This document shows, piece by piece, positions 6,366 to 10,113 of a stretch of DNA of 10,113 nucleotides. Below the pieces are notes generated by a model. The model did not search any database, had not been told where the DNA came from, and worked only from the letters and a program-made list of their open reading frames with translations. The stretch is from assembly GCA_003170935.1 (NCBI GenBank), contig PMYA01000086.1:507-10619 (forward strand). The letters run 5' to 3'. Numbering within the stretch: position 1 is the stretch's first letter; each line of letters begins with the position of its first letter. Position numbers and translations under genes: made by a program. This stretch comes from Methanobacteriota archaeon. GTDB taxonomy: Archaea; Halobacteriota; Bog-38; Methanoflorentales; Methanoflorentaceae.

Positions 6366-6725
6366 ATGAAAAAATACCCCATCTTGGTGGCCTTTGCTCT
6401 AGTGGCTGCAATGGTAGTGGTTGCCGGATGCACATCATCGTCGAATCCGAGTCCGGGCCCGGTGACGAGCACCGCAAGTCAAAATAACGTTTCGATTCAG
6501 AACTACGCCTTTAATCCATCGGCGATTTCTATCCAAAAAGGGGCGAACGTGACATGGAGAAATGATGATTCGGTCCAGCACACGATAGTCTCAGATACGC
6601 AGGCCTTTACATCCCCAACCCTCAACAAGGGCGATGCTTACACATTTCAGTTCAACAACACCGGGACGTATCCGTACCACTGCTCCATCCACACGTATAT
6701 GACGGGAACGATTACGGTTGTTTAG
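6366..6725 (+). CDS. Plastocyanin-like (cupredoxin) lipoprotein, 119 aa
   Basis: A type-1 blue-copper domain anchored outside the cell. The start MKKYPILVAFALVAAMVVVA is a signal peptide ending in the lipobox VVAGC, so Cys22 is the probable lipid anchor. A Ser/Pro linker (about 23-40) leads to the cupredoxin domain from VSIQNYAFNPSAISIQKG to the last strand MTGTITVV. The copper ligands are all present: His72 (SVQHTIV), Cys106, His109 and Met112 in YHCSIHTYM. It probably carries electrons near the membrane or binds copper. ATG 6366 is chosen because it begins the signal peptide and follows GGAG; the same frame opens earlier at 6333 without reason to be used. It ends at TAG directly after the last expected strand, so TAG terminates here. 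No redox partner is seen nearby. Confidence 0.92.
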   Translation: MKKYPILVAFALVAAMVVVAGCTSSSNPSPGPVTSTASQNNVSIQNYAFNPSAISIQKGANVTWRNDDSVQHTIVSDTQAFTSPTLNKGDAYTFQFNNTGTYPYHCSIHTYMTGTITVV

Positions 6726-6887
6726 GGAGGCTCAAAAAGGTCAAGAGAGTGCGCCTCGCGTCGCAAGAAAATGAGATGATGCAGTTGACCAAAAAACGGG
6801 TTTGCGCGTCAGCCGATTTGCGACGGGCAGGCTTATTTCCTTACCAAAATCAGCAGCGTAAATGATTGGAGGGGAGTGACTACTTAA

Positions 6888-7061
6888 ATGGCGGGACTCC
6901 GGGATCTCCTTGTTATCTACTACGCAGCAAAACGATACACCAAACGGGCTTACGGCTCGGCCTCTAACCGCTACAACGAAGGCCTCGAGGAAATGCGGCC
7001 TACGTGGGAGCGTGTCGTTCAGCTGTCGTCACGCAGCTCGCGCTTTCAGCACTCGCACTAG
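6888..7061 (+). CDS. Small basic protein, unknown family (copy A), 57 aa
   Basis: ATG 6888 opens a 57-codon frame starting MAGLRDLLVIYYAAKRYTKR, then AYGSASNRYNEGLEEMRPTW, ending at TAG. Its first 32 residues share about 18 identities with the minus-strand protein at 2249-2467, including LxDLL, YY, TKRAYG and RYNxG, so the reading frame is real or recently was. GGAGGGG (6868-6874) is upstream, but with 13 bases of spacing; a GTG at 6876 fits better yet meets TAA after three codons (GTG ACT ACT TAA ATG). The C-terminus is rich in Ser and Arg and may be out of frame. No named family is recognised. The interval 6726-6887 holds no other gene I can see. Confidence 0.5.
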   Translation: MAGLRDLLVIYYAAKRYTKRAYGSASNRYNEGLEEMRPTWERVVQLSSRSSRFQHSH

Positions 7062-7140
7062 GGAGTGCTTCGATTTAAATAGAGAAAGACTTTCCAGATC
7101 GTACAGCTCGAACCAACAAAATATGTTGGCATCTTAGTGA

Positions 7141-7176
7141 CCTCCGCCTGATATAGACGGAGGATTTAGCGTTTTT
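7141..7176 (+). terminator. Hairpin with T-run
   Basis: CCTCCG (7141-7146) pairs with CGGAGG (7158-7163) around an 11-base loop, and GTTTTT follows at 7171-7176. This can act as an intrinsic-type terminator for the plus-strand copy A gene. The T-run is not adjacent to the stem, so confidence is limited. Confidence 0.35.
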
Positions 7177-7235
7177 AGAGGCATTTTCTGACCGCATCTC
7201 GCTTTCCATCTTCGACGAAAGCATCTTGGCGAACC

Positions 7236-7249
7236 CGCTTATTTAAGCG
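7236..7249. repeat. 14-base palindrome overlapping the flavoprotein stop codon
   Basis: CGCTTATTTAAGCG pairs CGCTTA with TAAGCG over a two-base centre and includes the TAA stop of the minus-strand flavoprotein gene. It may be a weak terminator hairpin or chance. Confidence 0.3.
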
Positions 7250-7835
7250 AGTGAGTGCCACTCATCGCTGTTACAGCTTTGAGAACCCACGCCATATTTC
7301 TGCCCGCATTCTTTGCTGCGGCGATACCTTCGTCGTCAGTGTCCACATCGCCGACCTCCCTCCCGACACCGACCGTCGGACGACCAGGAATGATGATGTC
7401 CTGGCTGAACAGGAAGTGATACAGCGTATCGAGTGAGTGAGTTGCGCCCGTCCGCCGCTGCGCGACGACGGCAGACCCCACCTTGCGCGTGAAGAGCCCG
7501 TCGTTTGCGAAGGACACGAACCCTGCCCGATCGACGAGCGCCTTCATCTCCGCCGTCACATCGGAGAAATACACCGGAGAACCCAGTATGATCCCGTCAG
7601 CCGCGGCCATCTTCTCGATGTATTCGTTGACTATATCGTCGTCGAAGACGCACCGCCGGTCTCTGTTTTCAAAGCATTTCATGCACGCTGTGCAGCCCCG
7701 AATCGTTTTGCCGGCAAGCTGGACCAGTTCGGTCTCAATGCCTTCGTTTTCGAGTTCCTCGAGCATGTGTCGAATCAGGATAGCAGTGTTCCCGTCCTTC
7801 CGTGCGCTTCCGTTGATAGCAATAACCTTTGTCAT
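7239..7835 (-). CDS. Iron-sulfur flavoprotein (Isf-type NADPH-dependent FMN reductase family), 198 aa
   Basis: A flavodoxin-fold FMN protein. The N-terminal FMN phosphate loop is INGSARKDGNT (residues 7-17). The cysteine cluster RGCTACMKCFENRDRRCVFD gives C48-X2-C51-X2-C54-X7-C62, the compact [4Fe-4S] motif of iron-sulfur flavoproteins known from methanogens. The second FMN segment is ADGIILGSPVYFSDVTAEMK (80-99). The family moves electrons from ferredoxin or similar donors, for example to reduce oxygen species or quinone-like acceptors in anaerobes; the partner is not visible here. ATG 7835 follows AGGAG (7843-7847) by seven bases, and a TATA-like box is at 7879-7887. Length is typical (about 190-200) and the frame is intact. 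Confidence 0.9.
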   Translation of the reverse strand: MTKVIAINGSARKDGNTAILIRHMLEELENEGIETELVQLAGKTIRGCTACMKCFENRDRRCVFDDDIVNEYIEKMAAADGIILGSPVYFSDVTAEMKALVDRAGFVSFANDGLFTRKVGSAVVAQRRTGATHSLDTLYHFLFSQDIIIPGRPTVGVGREVGDVDTDDEGIAAAKNAGRNMAWVLKAVTAMSGTHSLK

Positions 7836-7878
7836 AATGCAACTCCTAACGCTGTGTTCCTGAGAGAAGAGAAAACCT

Positions 7879-7887
7879 CTTTAAAAG
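7879..7887 (-). promoter_or_regulatory. TATA-like box for the flavoprotein gene
   Basis: CTTTTAAAG on the minus strand lies about 45 bases before ATG 7835, leaving room for a short leader with the AGGAG ribosome site. Confidence 0.45.
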
Positions 7888-7916
7888 GTACATTTTCTAC
7901 GTTAAAAAACCAGCTT

Positions 7917-8648
7917 CTAAGATGTTTCATAGAGCAAAGAACTCTTAACACTTCCATTACACTTACTTTGCCGCTGGCCTTGCGACGTTAAAGGACCCGT
8001 TTCAGTTCCTGCATGCATTAACTCTGAAAGCTCTTCGTGCATCTTCTTTTTCGCCCATTGGTCAAATCGATCTTCAGCCTCAGCAAACAGTTGCTTTGCG
8101 GTTTCGAAGTCGCCAAAGTGAGCTGCCTCAAAAGCCTTAGTGATCAACTGCGAGGTTTGCTGTCTGCTTCCATGCACTCGTACATCAATTCGCGCCCATC
8201 GCGCTCCGCCCATCCTGCTACAACCTTATCTATCTGATTTTCGTCAGAGGCCTTTGGAAGGACCCCGGTCGATTTGAGTATAGTCAGCATCTTCCCGTTC
8301 ATGGCATCTATGGACTTAATGGCGGCTATCTGCACGCTCTCGCTCGCAGCGTCGTTTGCGATATCGAACAGCGCCTTTTTTAAAACAGTTTGTTCAGCGA
8401 GGACCGCATTCACTATACCGCGGATATCCCCGTGAGCAAACGCCGCTAAAAGCCCAGAGGCGCCTTGCCCTTCATCAAGCTCTGAGGGCGCAGTCGTCGA
8501 ACTATCTATGCTCTCATGCGCTTGGAAGGAATCGCCGAAAGCTCCATACGAACGCTGAACGGATAAGCTTCGCATCTCCTTTTTAAGCTGCTCACTTGTC
8601 TGAGATCAAGCCCCATCAACTTCGCCGTTGGGATATCTGAAAGGTCAC
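7917..8648 (-). pseudogene. Unknown helical protein broken by three frameshifts (second gene of decaying operon)
   Basis: GTG 8648 follows GAGGAGG and begins MTF, but the frame fails at once. Adding one base to each of three homopolymers (A-run 8640-8642, T-run 8580-8584 and T-run 8156-8158, plus-strand view) joins the frames into one protein of about 244 residues. It would run SDIPTAKLMGLDLRQVSSLK, KKEMRSLSVQRSYG, then the helical parts LKKALFDIANDAASESVQIA and IKSIDAMNGKMLTILKSTGV, GWAERDGRELMYECMEADS, and TKAFEAAHFGDFETAKQLFA. Two pieces of it, 8144-8575 and 7917-8213, are long open frames on their own. The family is unknown; the middle loosely resembles helical phage terminase small subunits, which I do not press. 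It starts four bases after the preceding remnant (8653-8850), so the two were an operon. The stop is TAG at 7917. Confidence 0.6.
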
Positions 8649-8652
8649 GCTT

Positions 8653-8850
8653 TTATTCCTCCTCGTGCAAGCGTTTCTGCCGTTCCCTAAGGAGATCGAT
8701 TCGACCCCGCGACCTAGCTTACTTCTGCCCAAACAGCGGAACGAAGCTCTCATTTTGCTACGGCACGACAATAGTACGCTTTGCAACAAATGTAGCGATA
8801 TCCTTGATTTGTCGTGCTTGTATTCCAGCCTGAGCGGCAGTACTAGATAA
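8653..8850 (-). pseudogene. Unknown protein remnant with in-frame TAG and TAA (first gene of decaying operon)
   Basis: One minus-strand frame reads STAAQAGIQARQIKDIATFV, AKRTIVVP, TAG (8758-8760), QNESFVPLFGQK, TAA (8719-8721), then RIDLLRERQKRLHEEE to TAA at 8653. The three parts are in one frame and look like one protein C-terminus. No start or ribosome site is present; TGATAA stops lie just upstream, so the N-terminal part is lost or frameshifted away. The end contains GAGGAGG, which serves as ribosome site for the next gene four bases on. I do not recognise the family. A 10-base palindrome GATAATTATC sits at 8846-8855. Confidence 0.5.
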
Positions 8851-8893
8851 TTATCAAGCCAAAAATTTACGCTCTATTTCTAGCCCAATAAAT

Positions 8894-9376
8894 TTAATCT
8901 ACGATCTTCGCGCCTACTATTTTAACCTCTTTCGCCGGACGGTCCATAGCGCCAGTCTTCACTTTGCCCATCTTTTTCACCACGTCCATTCCCTCAATAA
9001 CCTTACCAAAGACTGGATGAGCTTTATCCAAGTAGTTGTTGTTTACCAGGTTAATGAAGAACTGGCTGCCGCCCGTGTTCGGGCCGGCGTTGGCCATAGC
9101 AACGGTTCCCCGATCGTTGCGGTTGCGATCAGTGAACTCATCCTTGATAGCGTAACCGGGTCCACCCCGGCCAGTGCCCGTGGGGTCCCCGCCCTGGATC
9201 ATGAAGCCATCGATGATCCGGTGGAAGATGGTGCCGTTGTAGAATCCCTCTTCCACCAGCTTTCGGAAGTTTCCCGCGGTAATGGGCATATCATCAAAAA
9301 GCTCCAGGGTGATGTCACCCATGCTCGTGTTCAACAATACTTTGGTTCTGTCTCCCTGTGAAGTGTTTTTTGCCAT
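8894..9376 (-). CDS. Cyclophilin-type peptidyl-prolyl cis-trans isomerase, 160 aa
   Basis: This enzyme catalyses cis-trans isomerisation of peptide bonds before proline and helps protein folding in the cytoplasm. The whole protein is one cyclophilin domain. The catalytic signature is FHRIIDGFMIQGGD (residues 51-64, Arg53 and Gln61), followed by RGTVAMANAGPNTGGSQFFI (89-108) and PVFGKVIEGMDVV (121-133). There is no signal peptide. The length (160) is that of short archaeal and bacterial cyclophilins. ATG 9376 (MAKNTSQGDR) is chosen over an in-frame upstream start at 9391 because it follows GAGGGATAAGGA and fits the family start. A TATA-like box is at 9445-9452. The gene is intact although remnants lie on both sides. 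Confidence 0.95.
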   Translation of the reverse strand: MAKNTSQGDRTKVLLNTSMGDITLELFDDMPITAGNFRKLVEEGFYNGTIFHRIIDGFMIQGGDPTGTGRGGPGYAIKDEFTDRNRNDRGTVAMANAGPNTGGSQFFINLVNNNYLDKAHPVFGKVIEGMDVVKKMGKVKTGAMDRPAKEVKIVGAKIVD

Positions 9377-9444
9377 GTCCTTATCCCTCAATCACGTATC
9401 TTGAATTCTCAATTTCTGGTTGATGAATCGTCATTCGGATTACC

Positions 9445-9452
9445 GATATAAA
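9445..9452 (-). promoter_or_regulatory. TATA-like box for the cyclophilin gene
   Basis: TTTATATC within a T-rich stretch on the minus strand lies about 70 bases before ATG 9376, giving a leader of roughly 45 bases. Confidence 0.45.
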
Positions 9453-9497
9453 AAACTAAGGTCGACTGCGCCTGTTTATCCTCACTTCCTGCATATC

Positions 9498-9960
9498 TTA
9501 AAGATAGAGCCTTAGATAAATTGCCGTCTTATTGATGTTTGATACCCAACATTTGCTTTAAATGCATTATGTTTGTCCCGTGCCGCATGCTGTTAATAGC
9601 AAAACTGTGCCTGTAAGAGCGTATGGACGTCTCTCTGATTAGTGACCCATAATGCCTGACCCATCCTGCTGACCTACGCAAGTATATTAGGCTTCCGTAT
9701 CAACCTCACTTCTGCCCAATACTGCATATACACATCGTAAACGTCCACAGGCAGCGGATGCGTATGGTAACCACTCGACTCGATCAGGAGCTGCTGTTGG
9801 AGCCAATATTAGGTTGCATGAGATGCTAGTCCCATCTGTCTTTAAGTCCTTCTAAGTACTTTTAGTGCCTATTTGGGGCAAATGCTGCTAAGTGGTCAGA
9901 TCCGGCTTATTTTCCAGAGATAACGAACATGAACCGCTTCAATACGGCAAAGAAATAACT
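9498..9960 (-). pseudogene. Tyrosine recombinase (phage-type integrase) remnant
   Basis: Pieces of a tyrosine recombinase appear in order on the minus strand. SYFFAVLKRFMFVISGK and KYLEGLKDRW (about 9830-9960) resemble the N-terminal core-binding domain. SGYHTHPLPVDVYDVYMQYW and VSRMGQALWV (9640-9781), split by TAG at 9674-9676, match the strand region before the active site. RDVHTL then YRHSFAINSMRHGTNIMHLK and QMLG carry box II with the catalytic Arg-His pair. NKTAIYLRLYL near 9498-9530 covers the catalytic tyrosine region in another frame. At least two frameshifts (near 9616 and 9535) and several stops are present, and only about 50 bases separate the N- and C-terminal parts where some 300 are expected. 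Such enzymes integrate viruses and plasmids. The gene is dead; the 9498-9781 part is the best supported. Confidence 0.72.
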
Positions 9961-9980
9961 ACAACCCTACGTATTTCTTC

Positions 9981-9989
9981 TATATAAAA
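9981..9989 (+). promoter_or_regulatory. TATA-like box before the terminal zinc-ribbon gene
   Basis: TATATAAAA is the strongest TATA-like sequence in the window. It lies only about 20-30 bases before the expected start near 10010, so any transcript would begin at or inside the ribosome site CGGAGGTG (9997-10003). Confidence 0.4.
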
Positions 9990-10000
9990 AAGAAACGGAG

Positions 10001-10113
10001 GTGAAAACCATAGACGAAACCAAATGTCAACAATGCGGCGCCCGCGTTACCTGACGCTAAGTACTGCGAACAGTGTGGTGCTCAGTTACATGTTGAAGTC
10101 GAATCACAGCCAC
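10001..10113 (+). pseudogene. Zinc-ribbon protein, start lost and frameshifted, runs off the window
   Basis: After GGAGGTGAAAACC the expected start codon is ATA (10010) rather than ATG. A GTG at 10001 is in frame but overlaps the ribosome site. The frame reads DETKCQQCGARVT and stops at TGA (10052); one base later another frame continues DAKYCEQCGAQLHVEVESQP to the window end. Together they give the four cysteines of a zinc ribbon (CxxC...CxxC) with the spacing of the protein at 634-930, and the leaders of both genes are alike. An extra T at about 10052 explains the break. The rest of the protein lies outside the window, so its C-terminal domain is unknown. Confidence 0.6.

Noticed and set aside
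7201..7222. Hairpin GCTTTC...GAAAGC as a terminator
   Set aside because: The stem is only six bases and no T-run follows on either strand.
7437..7991. Long plus-strand frame of 184 codons opposite the flavoprotein
   Set aside because: It is antisense to a gene with clear FMN and iron-sulfur motifs and has no domain pattern of its own.
7980..8160. Resemblance of the helical C-terminal part to PTS lactose/cellobiose IIA proteins
   Set aside because: Similarity is limited to generic Ala/Glu-rich helices, and the active-site context is absent.
1..10113. tRNA, rRNA, CRISPR array or insertion sequence with terminal repeats
   Set aside because: No cloverleaf-like stems with a CCA end, no regularly spaced repeats and no paired terminal inverted repeats were found by eye on either strand.

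Overview
The window looks archaeal, most likely a methanogen-type euryarchaeote (Methanomicrobia or Methanocellales would fit; this is inference). AT-rich TATA-like boxes (TTAAATA type) stand 25-50 bases before several starts, many genes carry GGAGG-type ribosome sites, and the gene content fits: an iron-sulfur flavoprotein with the CX2CX2CX7C motif, a short archaeal cyclophilin, a cupredoxin lipoprotein and zinc-ribbon proteins. No tRNA, rRNA or CRISPR array was seen.

Layout. 1-1200: a possible coding remnant (minus), two tiny membrane proteins with strong ribosome sites (428-589 and 1087-1182, plus), and a zinc-ribbon/ribbon-helix-helix regulator (634-930, minus) interrupted by TAA at codon 5. 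1282-3611: a SnoaL-like protein (plus), then four minus-strand genes: an AHSA1/SRPBCC protein, a small protein of unknown family, an alpha/beta hydrolase with an in-frame TAG in place of a Trp codon, and a two-helix membrane protein. 3641-4646: a possible remnant, then a VOC/glyoxalase-like gene and an opposing unknown gene, both cut at one junction near 4235. 4662-6190: a four-helix membrane protein and an intact CaCA-type cation exchanger (minus). 6366-7061: a blue-copper lipoprotein and a second copy of the small unknown protein (plus). 7239-7835: the iron-sulfur flavoprotein (minus).

7917-9960 holds decaying, mobile-element-like sequence around an intact cyclophilin (8894-9376). A two-gene operon remnant (7917-8850) has two nonsense codons and three apparent one-base losses in homopolymers. 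A tyrosine recombinase remnant (9498 to about 9960) keeps its RHSFAIN box but has stops, frameshifts and an internal deletion. The window ends in a second zinc-ribbon gene with a lost start and a frameshift.

No complete new multi-gene system is visible. The genes are mostly independent housekeeping, stress or accessory functions. The noteworthy signals are the amber codon in an otherwise full-length hydrolase, the unnamed small-protein family present twice, and the recombinase and operon remnants that suggest an old integrated element. Several lesions could be sequencing or assembly errors, and reads would separate these from true pseudogenes.
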